Counted from the stretch's first letter, positions 34,377 to 43,819 are shown. The stretch is DNA of 64,000 bases from AC-43 sp963728855 (GCA_963728855.1 CAVSLN010000009.1:434001-498000); one strand, 5' to 3'. Notes: generated by a model from the letters alone, not told the origin. Numbers and translations are program-made.

Positions 34377-34982
34377 GTGAGCGCTCGGCTCGTGGTACTT
34401 ATCTCCGGTTCCGGCAGCAACCTTCAGGCTCTGCTGGACGCCTGCGCCGACCCGGCGTACGGGGCCCGGGTGGTCGCGGTCGGTGCCGACCGGTACGGCA
34501 TCGAGGGCCTGGCCCGGGCCGCGAAACACGAGGTACCGACGTTCGTCCATCGGGTATCCGACTTTCCTTCGCGTTCGGCGTGGGACGACGAGCTGACCGC
34601 CTCGGTCGCGGCGTACGACCCGGACCTGGTGATCTCGGCCGGGTTCCGCAAGCTCGTCGGCGCCGGTTTCCTCGCCGCCTTCGGTGGCCGGTACCTGAAC
34701 ACCCACAACTCTCTGCTGCCGGCGTTTCCGGGTATCCACGGCCCGCGGGACGCGCTCGCGTACGGGGTCAAGGTGGCCGGCGCCACACTGTTCTTCGTCG
34801 ACGCCGGGGTGGATACCGGGCCGATCGTCGCGCAGGTGGCCGTGCCGGTGCTCGACGACGACACCGAGGACTCGCTCACCGAGCGCATCAAGGAGGCCGA
34901 GCGGCACCAGCTCGTCGAGCGGGTCGGGCGGCTGGTACGCGGAGGCTGGACCATCAAGGGACGAAAGGTGACCGTGGCATGA
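34377..34982 (+). CDS. purN: Phosphoribosylglycinamide formyltransferase
   Basis: 201 residues, GTG start with TAGGGT six bases upstream (probable leaderless transcript). 'VLISGSGSNLQALLDAC' binds substrate; the catalytic Asn-His-Asp set lies in 'NTHNSLLPAFPGIHGPRDAL' and 'FVDAGVDTGPI'. It transfers formyl from 10-formyl-THF to GAR in purine synthesis. Its stop overlaps the purH start (ATGA). Confidence 0.96.
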   Translation: MSARLVVLISGSGSNLQALLDACADPAYGARVVAVGADRYGIEGLARAAKHEVPTFVHRVSDFPSRSAWDDELTASVAAYDPDLVISAGFRKLVGAGFLAAFGGRYLNTHNSLLPAFPGIHGPRDALAYGVKVAGATLFFVDAGVDTGPIVAQVAVPVLDDDTEDSLTERIKEAERHQLVERVGRLVRGGWTIKGRKVTVA

Positions 34983-36535
34983 GCGACCGCAAGCCGATCC
35001 GGCGCGCGCTGGTCAGCGTGTACGACAAGAGCGGCATCGACGAGCTGGCTCAGGCGTTGGGCGCGGCCGGTGTGGAGCTGGTGTCCACGGGCAGCACAGC
35101 CACCCGGATCGAGGCGCTGGGCATACCGGTGACCCGGGTGGAGGAGCTGACCGGCTTCCCCGAGTGCCTCGACGGGCGGGTCAAGACGCTGCACCCAGCC
35201 GTCCACGCCGGCCTGCTGGCCGACCTGCGCCTGGACTCGCACGCCGCGCAGCTCGACGAGCTCGGGATCGCGCCGTTCGACCTGTTGGTGTCCAACCTCT
35301 ACCCGTTCACCGAGACGGTCGCGTCCGGTGCGGACTTCGACGGCTGCGTGGAGCAGATCGACATCGGCGGCCCGGCGATGGTACGGGCGGCGGCGAAGAA
35401 CCATCCGAGCGTCGCCGTGGTGACCTCCCCGACGGCGTACCCCCTTGTGCTGCAAGCGTTGCGCGACGGCGGCACGACGCTGGCCCAACGGCGGGCCTTG
35501 GCGGCCAAGGCGTTCGCCGACATCGCGGAGTACGACGTGGCCGTCGCCAACTGGTTCTCGGTGCAGGAGGCGCTCGGCGCGGGCGGGTGGTGGCCGGAGT
35601 TCGGCGGCCTGGCCCAGCGCCTCGGCACGACCCTGCGCTACGGCGAGAACCCGCACCAGAAGGCCGCGCTCTACACCGATCCGAGCCGCCTGCCCGGACT
35701 CGCCCAGGCGGAGCAGTTACACGGCAAGGAGATGTCGTACAACAACTACGTCGACGCCGACGCGGCCTGGCGGGCCGCCAACGACTTCACCGAGCCGTGC
35801 GTGGCCATCATCAAGCACACCAACCCGTGCGGGATCGCGGTCGGCGCCGATGTGGCCGAGGCGCACCGCAAGGCATACGCGTGCGACCCGGTCTCGGCGT
35901 ACGGTGGCGTGATCGCGGTCAACGGCCCGGTCACGGTGGAGCTGGCCAAGCAGGTGAGCGAGGTCTTCACCGAAGTCGTCGTCGCACCGTCCTATGTGGA
36001 CGGTGCGGTGGAGGTGTTGTCCGACAAGAAGAACCTCCGGATCCTGGTCGCTCCACAGTGGACGGACGAGCACATCGAGGTGCGGTGGGTGTCGGGCGGC
36101 TCGCTCGTCCAGGTCGCCGACCGGATCGACGCGCCGGGTGACGCTCGCGCGTCGTGGCGTCTTGCCTCGGGCGCGCCGGCGGACCCGGAGACATTGCGGG
36201 ACCTGGAGTTCGCCTGGCGGGCGGTACGGTCGGTGAAGTCCAACGCGATCCTGGTCGCGAGCGACCGGGCGACCGTCGGCGTGGGCATGGGCCAGGTGAA
36301 CCGGGTCGACTCGGCCCGCCTCGCGGTCAGCCGCGCGGGGGAGCGGGCGGCCGGGGCGGTGGCCGCGTCGGACGCGTTCTTCCCGTTCGCCGACGGGCTC
36401 GAGGTGCTCGTCGAGGCAGGGGTACGGGCGGTGGTGCAGCCCGGCGGCTCGGTGCGTGACGACGACATCATCGCGGCCGCAGCCGCGGCCGGGATAACCC
36501 TCTACTTGACCGGCACCCGGCACTTCTACCACTGA
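34979..36535 (+). CDS. purH: Bifunctional AICAR transformylase / IMP cyclohydrolase
   Basis: 518 residues. N-terminal MGS-like IMP cyclohydrolase ('ALVSVYDKSGIDELA', 'GGRVKTLHP'-like 'DGRVKTLHPAVHAGLL'), C-terminal AICAR transformylase with the catalytic 'KHTNPCG', 'SAYGGVIAVN' and 'VVQPGGSVRDDD...GTRHFYH' blocks. Completes the last two steps to IMP, feeding guaB and guaA. A TTA codon is at 35717-35719. A 12/13 match to the palindrome GTCCACAGTGGAC is at 36051-36063. Confidence 0.97.
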   Translation: MSDRKPIRRALVSVYDKSGIDELAQALGAAGVELVSTGSTATRIEALGIPVTRVEELTGFPECLDGRVKTLHPAVHAGLLADLRLDSHAAQLDELGIAPFDLLVSNLYPFTETVASGADFDGCVEQIDIGGPAMVRAAAKNHPSVAVVTSPTAYPLVLQALRDGGTTLAQRRALAAKAFADIAEYDVAVANWFSVQEALGAGGWWPEFGGLAQRLGTTLRYGENPHQKAALYTDPSRLPGLAQAEQLHGKEMSYNNYVDADAAWRAANDFTEPCVAIIKHTNPCGIAVGADVAEAHRKAYACDPVSAYGGVIAVNGPVTVELAKQVSEVFTEVVVAPSYVDGAVEVLSDKKNLRILVAPQWTDEHIEVRWVSGGSLVQVADRIDAPGDARASWRLASGAPADPETLRDLEFAWRAVRSVKSNAILVASDRATVGVGMGQVNRVDSARLAVSRAGERAAGAVAASDAFFPFADGLEVLVEAGVRAVVQPGGSVRDDDIIAAAAAAGITLYLTGTRHFYH

Positions 36536-36674
36536 GCCGGCGCAGGCAGGCTGTCGCCCCACTCCGGTGTCCAACATCGGCTAGTGACCTGGCACGAAGC
36601 GGGGAGCCGACGGACCCGGGCGGTCGCCTACCGTCTTTCTCATCAGGTCGTACGGGTGAGGGAGAACCGGGACA

Positions 36675-36935
36675 ATGAGCGACGGCATCTACGAGGTGGA
36701 CGCCCAGGGCGTCGACGTCACCGACGGCCAGGGCGACGGCGCGTACGCCTTAGACGTCGTGGACAACCAGGGCAACACGTACTACGAGGTCGGCGCGGTC
36801 GACTCGCAGGGCGACGAGGTGCACGGGGTACAGGTCACCGACGCGTACGGCAACACGTACACCGAGGTGGACGGCGTGGACGCCGACGGCAACGCGTTCG
36901 TCTACGAGGAGTACGACGGCTACGTCTCCAACTGA
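36675..36935 (+). CDS. Acidic Asp/Gly-repeat small protein
   Basis: 86 residues with no hydrophobic segment and a very acidic composition. It consists of about five imperfect 13-19 residue repeats ending in D-x-x-G-[DN] (VTDGQGD, VVDNQGN, AVDSQGD, VTDAYGN, GVDADGN), each followed by an aromatic/Glu strand such as 'TYYEV' or 'TYTEV'. The spacing suggests a small beta-structure and possible Ca2+ binding by the Asp/Gly loops; this is inference. A weak GGGA ribosome site precedes the ATG, and a strong terminator follows 15 bp after the stop, supporting a real single-gene unit. No family recognised. Confidence 0.72.
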   Translation: MSDGIYEVDAQGVDVTDGQGDGAYALDVVDNQGNTYYEVGAVDSQGDEVHGVQVTDAYGNTYTEVDGVDADGNAFVYEEYDGYVSN

Positions 36936-36950
36936 ACCATCACATAGAAC

Positions 36951-36986
36951 GACGTGGGCCCCGGTCGGACGATCGGGGCCCACGTC
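36951..36986 (+). terminator. Terminator after the Asp/Gly-repeat gene
   Basis: Perfect 13-bp stem starting GACGTGGGCCCC with an 11-base loop or smaller, 15 bp past the stop. It may serve both directions, since the ABC operon ends nearby at 37042. Confidence 0.7.
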
Positions 36987-37041
36987 GCCGTACCGCTCAG
37001 CTCTTGCGCCCGATCCCCGTCAACTGCACCTGAAGGTCCAC

Positions 37042-38022
37042 TTAGGACAGACCTGCGGTTGGGAGCGGGGTGGCGAAGTGGCACGCGGACGGGTGCGGCT
37101 CGACGGCGCGCAGGACGAGCGGCGGGTCCTCGGTCGCGCACCGGTCCTGCGCCTTCCAGCAGCGGGTACGGAACCGGCAGCCGGACGGCGGGTCGGCCGG
37201 GGACGGTACGTCGCCGGAGAGCCGGATCACCGCACGGCGCCCGCGGGCCGCCGGGTCGGGTACCGGGGCGGCGGACAGCAGCGCCTGGGTGTACGGGTGC
37301 GTCGGGCGCTGGTAGATCTCCGAGGCCGTACCGGTCTCCACGATCCGGCCGAGGTACATCACCGCGACCCGGTCGGCGATCTGCCGTACCACGGCCAGGT
37401 CGTGCGCGATGAAGACGTAGGAGAGCCCGAGCTCGGACCGCAGCCGGGCGAGCAGGTTCACCACCTGAGCCTGTACGGAGACGTCGAGCGCGGACACCGG
37501 CTCGTCGAGGATCACCACCTTCGGGCGCAGCGCGAGCGCCCGCGCGATGCCGACCCGCTGCCGCTGCCCGCCGGAGAACTGGTGCGGGTACCGGTTCACG
37601 TGCTCGGGGCGGAGGCCGACCTGCTCCAGCAACTCCCGTACGCGGCGGCGCCGGTCGCCGCGCGGGGCCACCGCGGGGTGGATCTCGAAGGGCTCGCCGA
37701 CGATGTCGCCCACCGTCATCCGGGGGTTCAAGGAGGTGTACGGGTCCTGGAGCACCATCTGCACATCGCGGCGCAGCGCCCGCAGGTCCGTACCGGAGCG
37801 GCCGAAGATGCTGCGGTCCTCGAGGTACGCCCGGCCGGCGCTCGGCTTCTCCAGCAGCATCAGCACCCGGGCGAGCGTCGACTTGCCGCAGCCGGACTCG
37901 CCGACGATGCCGAGGGTCTCCCCGTACCCGAGCTCGAGGCTCACCCCGTCGACGGCCCGGATGGGCGGGGCCGACCGGCGCCCGAAGTGCTTGACGAGAT
38001 GCTCAACGCGCAGTAGGGGCAC
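37042..38022 (-). CDS. Oligopeptide/dipeptide ABC transporter ATP-binding protein (OppF type)
   Basis: 326 residues from the GTG at 38022, 20 bases inside the upstream gene. Walker A 'GESGCGKST', signature 'FSGGQRQRVGIARALAL', Walker B 'VVILDEPVSALD', H loop 'FIAHDLAVV', and the C-terminal oligopeptide cysteine motif 'GCRFRTRCWKAQDRC' that can bind Fe-S in this subfamily. Last gene of a five-gene operon (42358 to 37042). Confidence 0.93.
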   Translation of the reverse strand: MPLLRVEHLVKHFGRRSAPPIRAVDGVSLELGYGETLGIVGESGCGKSTLARVLMLLEKPSAGRAYLEDRSIFGRSGTDLRALRRDVQMVLQDPYTSLNPRMTVGDIVGEPFEIHPAVAPRGDRRRRVRELLEQVGLRPEHVNRYPHQFSGGQRQRVGIARALALRPKVVILDEPVSALDVSVQAQVVNLLARLRSELGLSYVFIAHDLAVVRQIADRVAVMYLGRIVETGTASEIYQRPTHPYTQALLSAAPVPDPAARGRRAVIRLSGDVPSPADPPSGCRFRTRCWKAQDRCATEDPPLVLRAVEPHPSACHFATPLPTAGLS

Positions 38023-38962
38023 CGAGTACCTCCTGGGCGAAGTGGCACGCCGAGGTCCGTCCGGTCCCGGGGCTGACCTCCGGCGGCGCCGCGCTTCGGC
38101 AGATGTCCCGGGCGTAGGGGCAGCGCGGGTGGAAGGCACAGCCAAGAGTCGCCACCGGTCCGGGCGGGATCGGTGTGAGCGGGATGCCGGTGCGCGGTAC
38201 CGAGGCGAGCAGGGCCCGCGTGTACGGGTGCGCCGGTGCCCGGTACAGCGAGTACACGTCGGCCTGCTCGACGACCCGGCCGGCGTACATCACCGCGATC
38301 CGATCGGCCACCTCGGCCACCACACCGAGGTCGTGGGTGATGAGTACGAGCGCCATGTCCAGCTCGCGACGCAGCTCGGCGAGCAGGTCGAGGATCTGCG
38401 CCTGTACGGTGACGTCGAGCGCGGTGGTCGGCTCGTCGGCGATGAGCACCGCCGGCCGCAGCGCCAGCGCCATCGCGATCGTCACCCGCTGGCGCATGCC
38501 TCCCGAGAACTGGTGCGGGTAGTCGTGTGCACGCTGGGCGGCGTCGGGAATCCGTACCATCGACATCAGCTCGACCGCGCGGGCCCCCGCGTCCTGGCGG
38601 GACAGGCCCTCGCGGACCCGCAGCGTCTCGGCGACCTGCCAGCCCACCGGGAACACCGGGTTGAGCGCGGACAGCGCGTCCTGGAAGACCATCGCGATCT
38701 CCCGACCGCGGACCCGGCGCCGCTCCCGCTCGGGGAGGGTGAGCAGGTCCCTTCCGCGGTAACGGATCTCGCCGCTGGTGATTCGCGCGGGTGGGGTGTC
38801 CAGGATGCCCATCACCGCCTGCGCGGTGACCGACTTGCCGGAGCCGGACTCGCCAAGCACCGCAAGGGTTTCCCCGGCATCGACGTGGAACGACACCCCG
38901 TTGACCGCCGGTGTCTTCCCGAACGCGACCCGCAGGTCGCGTACTTCCAGCAGGTGGGTCAT
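38003..38962 (-). CDS. Oligopeptide/dipeptide ABC transporter ATP-binding protein (OppD type)
   Basis: 319 residues; ATG at 38962 overlaps the OppC-type stop (ATGA). Walker A 'GESGSGKSVT', signature 'FSGGMRQRVTIAMALAL', Walker B 'LIADEPTTALD', 'LITHDLGVV' and the C-terminal Cys cluster 'GCAFHPRCPYARDIC'. Forms the ATPase heterodimer with the following OppF-type protein. Confidence 0.93.
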   Translation of the reverse strand: MTHLLEVRDLRVAFGKTPAVNGVSFHVDAGETLAVLGESGSGKSVTAQAVMGILDTPPARITSGEIRYRGRDLLTLPERERRRVRGREIAMVFQDALSALNPVFPVGWQVAETLRVREGLSRQDAGARAVELMSMVRIPDAAQRAHDYPHQFSGGMRQRVTIAMALALRPAVLIADEPTTALDVTVQAQILDLLAELRRELDMALVLITHDLGVVAEVADRIAVMYAGRVVEQADVYSLYRAPAHPYTRALLASVPRTGIPLTPIPPGPVATLGCAFHPRCPYARDICRSAAPPEVSPGTGRTSACHFAQEVLGAPTAR

Positions 38963-39804
38963 CGCGACCTCGGGTCGAAGGCGTCCCGGACCGCGTCGCC
39001 CGCGATGATGAACGCCAGTACGGTCAGCGCCAGGAACGTGCTCGGCCAGATCAGCGGCCACCACGCCTGGCGCAGGCGCGGCTGTGCGCTGAAGATGTCC
39101 GCGCCCCAGGAGATGGTCGGCGAGCGCAGCCCGATGCCGAGGAAAGACAGGGTGGCCTCGCTGGCGATGAACGTGCCGAGCGTGATGGTGAGTACGACGA
39201 CCGCCGGCGCCAGCACGTTCGGCAGGATGTGACGCATAACGATACGTCGATGGCTTGCACCGAGCATGCGCGCCGCCCGTACGTAGTCCTGCTGCCGCGC
39301 CGCGAGTACGGACGAGCGCACCACGCGGGCGCACGTGGTCCAGCCGAGCACGCCGAGGGTACCGACGACCGGCCAGATGCCGTGCGCCGAGCCGCTCGCG
39401 GTGGCCCGGTGCAGCAGCACGATCGCGGCCAGCAGCAGGGGAATCCCGAGCACGACGTCGGTGGCCCGGGACAGCAGCGCGTCCAGCCAGCCACCGAAGT
39501 ACCCGGCGGTCAGCCCGACCGCGAGCGCGATCGCCCCAGCGAGCGTGGTGGACAGGACGCCGACGAGCAGCGACGATCGGGCTCCGTAGACGGTACGGGC
39601 GAACACGTCACAGCCCTGGAAGTCGTACCCGAACCAGGCGGTCCCGCCCGGTGGGCGCAGGCTGCGGTCCAGGTCGCAGTCGCCCGGGCTGACGTTCGTA
39701 AATGCCTGCGGAAACGCCGCCATGGCGGTGATCGCGGCCAGCAGCGCGACTGCTAACCAGACGAGGGGGTTACGCAGCAGGTACCGCAACGCTCCTTTAC
39801 TCAT
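38959..39804 (-). CDS. Oligopeptide/dipeptide ABC transporter permease (OppC type)
   Basis: 281 residues. N-terminal helix and the extracytoplasmic 'HWFGTDxxGRD'-like segment ('AWFGYDFQGCDVFARTVYGAR'), then five helices with the EAA loop ('DYVRAARMLGASHRRIVMRHILPN'). A TTA codon is at 39754-39756. It overlaps both neighbours. Confidence 0.92.
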   Translation of the reverse strand: MSKGALRYLLRNPLVWLAVALLAAITAMAAFPQAFTNVSPGDCDLDRSLRPPGGTAWFGYDFQGCDVFARTVYGARSSLLVGVLSTTLAGAIALAVGLTAGYFGGWLDALLSRATDVVLGIPLLLAAIVLLHRATASGSAHGIWPVVGTLGVLGWTTCARVVRSSVLAARQQDYVRAARMLGASHRRIVMRHILPNVLAPAVVVLTITLGTFIASEATLSFLGIGLRSPTISWGADIFSAQPRLRQAWWPLIWPSTFLALTVLAFIIAGDAVRDAFDPRSR

Positions 39805-40729
39805 AACGGATCCGTGGGTCCAGGGCGGCGTAGAGCAGGTCCACCACCAGGTTGACCACGAGGAACACGACGACCAGCAGGCTGACGATCGTCACCACGG
39901 TCGGCCCGTCGTCGGTACGCACCGCCTTGGCGAGCGCGAAGCCGACCCCGGGTACGTTGAAGATGTTCTCGATGACCACCGCGCCGGCCATCAGGGTGCC
40001 CAGCTCGACACCGAGAAAAGTCACCACCGGGATCAGTGAGTTGCGCAGCACGTGCACACCCACCACCCGGCGCCGGGACAGCCCCTTGGCCCGCGCCGTA
40101 CGGGCGTAGTCGGCGCGCAGGTTCTCCGCCACCGACGCGCGGGTCAGCCGTACGGTCGTGGCGAGGGAGAGCGCACCGAGCAGCAGTGCGGGCAGTACGA
40201 GCGAGTAGAGGGTGCCCTGGTTCGCCACCGGGAACACCGCCCATCTGATGCCGAGCAGGTACTGGCCGAGGAAGCCGAGCACGACGACCGGTACGCCGAT
40301 GACGACCAGGGTCAGCAGGAGCGTGGCGTGGTCCACGATGCCGCCCTTGCGCATTCCGGCGACGACCCCGGCCGTGACGCCGAACAGCACCACGAAGACC
40401 ATCGCGATCCCGGTCAGCCGCAACGTGTACGGCCACGCCTGCGCGAGCACCGCCGAGATCGGGCGCAGGCTCAGCGTCTGGCCGAGGTCCCCGCGCAGCA
40501 GGTGGGCCACGTAGTCGGCGTACCGGTACCAGAACCCGCCGAACCCGGTGCGGTCCAGCTGGAAGCGCTCGGTCAGGTACGCCCGCTGCGCCGCGCTGAC
40601 CGGCTTCTCCCCGGCCAGTGCCTGGATCGGGTCGCCCTGCGCGGCGAACATCATCGCGTACACGACGAGGGTGGTACCGAAGAACGCGACGACCATCTGG
40701 AGCAGCCGCCGCACCACGAAGCGGACCAT
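39797..40729 (-). CDS. Oligopeptide/dipeptide ABC transporter permease (OppB type)
   Basis: 310 residues with six helices and the BPD EAA motif ('DYARTARAKGLSRRRVVGVHVLRNSLIP'), plus the conserved C-terminal 'VDLLYAALDPRIRYE'. Starts nine bases after the binding-protein gene and overlaps the OppC-type gene by eight. Confidence 0.93.
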   Translation of the reverse strand: MVRFVVRRLLQMVVAFFGTTLVVYAMMFAAQGDPIQALAGEKPVSAAQRAYLTERFQLDRTGFGGFWYRYADYVAHLLRGDLGQTLSLRPISAVLAQAWPYTLRLTGIAMVFVVLFGVTAGVVAGMRKGGIVDHATLLLTLVVIGVPVVVLGFLGQYLLGIRWAVFPVANQGTLYSLVLPALLLGALSLATTVRLTRASVAENLRADYARTARAKGLSRRRVVGVHVLRNSLIPVVTFLGVELGTLMAGAVVIENIFNVPGVGFALAKAVRTDDGPTVVTIVSLLVVVFLVVNLVVDLLYAALDPRIRYE

Positions 40730-40738
40730 GGCCCCGGG

Positions 40739-42358
40739 TCAGCTCGCCGACGTGGTGACCTGGGTCAGGTCGACGTAGCCGTACAGGTCGACCGCGACGT
40801 GCCCGACGCTGGTGGAGTGGACGAAGTTGTTGCGCCCGAACCGCAGCGGGATCACCGGCATGTCCTTCGCGAGGATGTCCTCGGCCTGCTGGTACAGCTT
40901 GGTCGCCCCGTCCGGCGTCGGCTGCTGTGAGCCCCGGGCCACCAGGTCGTCGAACTTGGGGTTGCTGTAGCCGTAGTAGTTCGAGGCGCCGTGCGTGCTG
41001 TACAGCGGCGTGAGGTAGTCCTCCATCGACGGGTAGTCCATCACCCAGCCGAGGCGGAACATGCCCACGCCGGCCGTCTTGTGCTCGACCTTCGGCAGCA
41101 GGTCGGCGAACTTCGTCTCCGGCTGTGCCGTACAGGTCACCGCGAGGTTGCGCTGCAACTGGTTGCAGACCGCCTCGACCCACTCCTTGTGCCCGCCGTC
41201 CGCGTTGTACGTGATCTGCACGCGGGACGGCCCGTTGCTCTGCCCGTACAGCTGCTTGGCGGCGGTCGGGTTGTACTGGCAGGCGCCGCCGCACGTGTCG
41301 TCCCGGTAACCGGGAACCACCGGCGACACGAACGAGCGCGCCGCCGTCTGGGAGCCGGCGAAGACCGTCTTCACGATCTGGTCCCGGTCGATGGCCATCG
41401 AGATCGCCTTGCGTACATTGACGTTCGCGTAGTTCGGGTCGTACGTCGGGAACGCGATGAAGTGGAACGCCGACTGGGGGCTGTGCTGGTACCGGGATCC
41501 GAAGTCCTGGGCGGCGGTGGGCAGGTTCGGGGTGGGCACCGCGGGCAGGATGTCGAGCGTGTTGGCGAGCACGTCGGCGTACGCGGTGGACGGGTCCTGG
41601 TAGATCTTGAAGTCGACCGCGCCGACCTTCGGCTTCTCGCCGGGGTAGGCGTCGTACCGCTCGACCTGGATCGCCTGGTCGTGCGCCCAGCCGCCCCTCA
41701 TCTTGAACGGCCCGTCGCCGATCTCGTTGTCCTCGAACCCTCGTGCGATACGGCCGGTGGCGTCGAACGCGGCGTTCGGCAGCGGCAGGAAGGCGGTGTA
41801 GCCCAGCTCGGACTTGAAGTCGCTGTACGGCGCGGACAGCTGGACCTGGATCGTGAGGTTGTCGAGCTTGCGTAGCCCGGAGAGGGTACGGGCCTTCGGG
41901 GTGGCCTTGGGGTCGGCCGGGTTCATCGCGCCGTACCCGGCGATCTTGGCGAAGTAGTAGTTGGCGTTCTGCCCGTTCGGCCCGTACGCGCCGAAGTTCC
42001 ACGAGTTGATGTAGCTGTCGGCGGTGACCGGCTCGCCGTTGTGGAACGTGTACCCCGGTTTGATCTTGATGGTCCAGGTGCGGCTGTCGGTCGTCGTGAT
42101 CGACTGCGCCTGCTGCTCGACCGGCCTGCCGTCCGCGTCGAAGCTCACCAGCGGTGTGAACAGCGCGGCGAGCACCTGCCCGCCGCTCAGGTCGGTGGCG
42201 TTCGCCGGTGCCAGGTGCTCCGGCTCGCCGATTCCGATGCTGACCACGCCCGAGGGGTTGGTGGCCGGAGCGTCTCCGGCGCCGGGACCGCACGCGGACA
42301 CCCCGAGGGCCACGGCCACCGGAAGCGCGATCCAGCCGACGAGCCTGCGGACGAGCAT
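40739..42358 (-). CDS. Oligopeptide ABC transporter substrate-binding lipoprotein
   Basis: 539 residues. Signal peptide with lipobox 'GVSAC' (Cys23), then SBP family 5: 'PEHLAPANATDLSGGQVLAALFTPLVSFD', 'YTFHNGEPVTADSYINSWNF', 'VRKAISMAIDRDQIV'. It captures peptides outside the cell for the downstream permease. First gene of the operon; the promoter must be in the divergent gap to mdh. Confidence 0.94.
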   Translation of the reverse strand: MLVRRLVGWIALPVAVALGVSACGPGAGDAPATNPSGVVSIGIGEPEHLAPANATDLSGGQVLAALFTPLVSFDADGRPVEQQAQSITTTDSRTWTIKIKPGYTFHNGEPVTADSYINSWNFGAYGPNGQNANYYFAKIAGYGAMNPADPKATPKARTLSGLRKLDNLTIQVQLSAPYSDFKSELGYTAFLPLPNAAFDATGRIARGFEDNEIGDGPFKMRGGWAHDQAIQVERYDAYPGEKPKVGAVDFKIYQDPSTAYADVLANTLDILPAVPTPNLPTAAQDFGSRYQHSPQSAFHFIAFPTYDPNYANVNVRKAISMAIDRDQIVKTVFAGSQTAARSFVSPVVPGYRDDTCGGACQYNPTAAKQLYGQSNGPSRVQITYNADGGHKEWVEAVCNQLQRNLAVTCTAQPETKFADLLPKVEHKTAGVGMFRLGWVMDYPSMEDYLTPLYSTHGASNYYGYSNPKFDDLVARGSQQPTPDGATKLYQQAEDILAKDMPVIPLRFGRNNFVHSTSVGHVAVDLYGYVDLTQVTTSAS

Positions 42359-42686
42359 GGAGCCTCCCCTGTCTGGGCACCCGCGACCGGGCTGTGGGTG
42401 GACCCGGTCGCGCGTGATGCCCGGTCAAGGTAGGTCGCCATCGGCCATTCCGGCAAATTTGACGGACTAAAGCCACATAGCGGGTACGCCGTACTCTGGC
42501 CAGAACATCGCCATTTCTCGGCAGATTCCGGAGCGAAACCGCGGGATCTGCCTGGAGATCGCGATCAGGGGGCCGGCGGCCCGGGGCCGTGGCGCAGGTC
42601 GCCCGCCGTGCCCCCGGGCCGGCGGCTGGCCCGGCGCCGGGTTATGGTGCGACTCGTCGCAATGTTCTGACCGGGAGCTTCTCACC
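42359..42686. other. Divergent region between the peptide ABC operon and mdh (328 bp)
   Basis: No convincing ORF on either strand. A stretch around 42460-42540 is less GC-rich than the surroundings and is the likely promoter zone for the ABC operon; TATGGT near 42641 is a candidate -10 for mdh. A GGGAGC ribosome site ends before the mdh ATG. Confidence 0.45.
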
Positions 42687-43637
42687 ATGGGCAAGAAGGT
42701 CACCGTTGTCGGAGCCGGCTTCTACGGCTCGACAACCGCGCAGCGCCTGGCCGAGTTCGACGTCTTCGAGACCGTCGTGCTGACCGACATCATCGAGGGT
42801 AAGCCCGAGGGTCTGGCCCTGGACCTGAACCAGTCCCGCCCCATCGAGGGCTTCGAGACCAAGGTGGTGGGGGTCACCACGGGGCCGAACGGCGAGGGGT
42901 ACGAGGCAATCGAGGGCTCCGATGTGGTGGTAGTCACCGCCGGGCTGCCTCGCAAGCCGGGCATGAGCCGGATGGACCTGCTCGAGGTCAATGCCAAGAT
43001 CGTTCGCGGGGTGGCCGAGAACGTCGCCAAGTACGCGCCCAACGCCGTCGTCATCGTGGTGTCCAACCCGCTCGACGAGATGACCGCGCTGGCCCAGCTG
43101 GCCACCGGGTTCCCGAGGAACCGGGTGCTCGGGCAGGCCGGCGTACTGGACACCGCGCGCTTCACCCACTTCGTGGCGCAGGAGCTGGGCGTACCGGTCG
43201 GCTCGGTGAAGACGCTCACGCTGGGCTCGCACGGGGAGACCATGGTGCCGGTACCGTCACGGTGCACCGTGGACGGCAAGCCGCTGGCCGCGGTGCTGCC
43301 GGCGGAGAAGATCGAGGAGCTCGTCGTCCGTACCCGTAACGGCGGCGCCGAGGTGGTGGCGCTGCTGAAGACCGGCTCGGCGTACTTCGCCCCGTCGGCG
43401 GCCGCGGCGCGGATGGCCAGGGCGGTCGCGGACGACTCCGGCGAGGTCTGGCCGGTATGTGCCTGGGTCGACGGCGAGTACGGCATCTCCGGCGTCTACC
43501 TGGGCGTCGAGGCCGAGCTGGGCGCGACCGGGGTACGCCGGGTGGTGGAGACCGCATTGACCGACAGCGAGCTGGCCGCGCTCCGGGAGGCGGCCGGGGC
43601 GGTACGGGCCAAGCAGGCCGACGTCGCCCACCTCTGA
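42687..43637 (+). CDS. mdh: Malate dehydrogenase (LDH-like type)
   Basis: 316 residues. NAD-binding 'VTVVGAGFYGSTTAQRL', Asp that selects NAD in 'LTDI', the substrate arginines in 'AGLPRKPGMSR', 'VVSNPLD', and the catalytic His in 'LGSHGETMVP'. The Arg of the mobile loop marks malate rather than lactate specificity. It oxidises malate to oxaloacetate in the TCA cycle; icd lies 2.7 kb downstream. Confidence 0.96.
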   Translation: MGKKVTVVGAGFYGSTTAQRLAEFDVFETVVLTDIIEGKPEGLALDLNQSRPIEGFETKVVGVTTGPNGEGYEAIEGSDVVVVTAGLPRKPGMSRMDLLEVNAKIVRGVAENVAKYAPNAVVIVVSNPLDEMTALAQLATGFPRNRVLGQAGVLDTARFTHFVAQELGVPVGSVKTLTLGSHGETMVPVPSRCTVDGKPLAAVLPAEKIEELVVRTRNGGAEVVALLKTGSAYFAPSAAAARMARAVADDSGEVWPVCAWVDGEYGISGVYLGVEAELGATGVRRVVETALTDSELAALREAAGAVRAKQADVAHL

Positions 43638-43647
43638 CGGAAGCCTT

Positions 43648-43685
43648 CGAGGGCCCGGCCGTGCGGGTTGGCGGACGGGCCCTCG
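43648..43685 (+). terminator. mdh terminator hairpin
   Basis: Perfect 10-bp stem CGAGGGCCCG with its complement and an 18-base loop, 10 bp past the mdh stop. Confidence 0.7.
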
Positions 43686-43819
43686 GTCGTCCTGCACCAG
43701 CGATCGCCCGTTGACCATCGGACTAAGCGGCACTGTCTGCTGGCCGTCCGGATCGATCGGCGAAGTTTGATGGACGTGCCTATTGGCTTTCCCGTGCGTC
43801 CACGCGAGGATCCGCCTTC

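Noticed and set aside
39801..42476. 891-codon minus frame across the peptide ABC operon
   Set aside because: Out of frame with the recognisable OppB- and OppA-type proteins; Arg/Gly-rich composition typical of a shadow frame.
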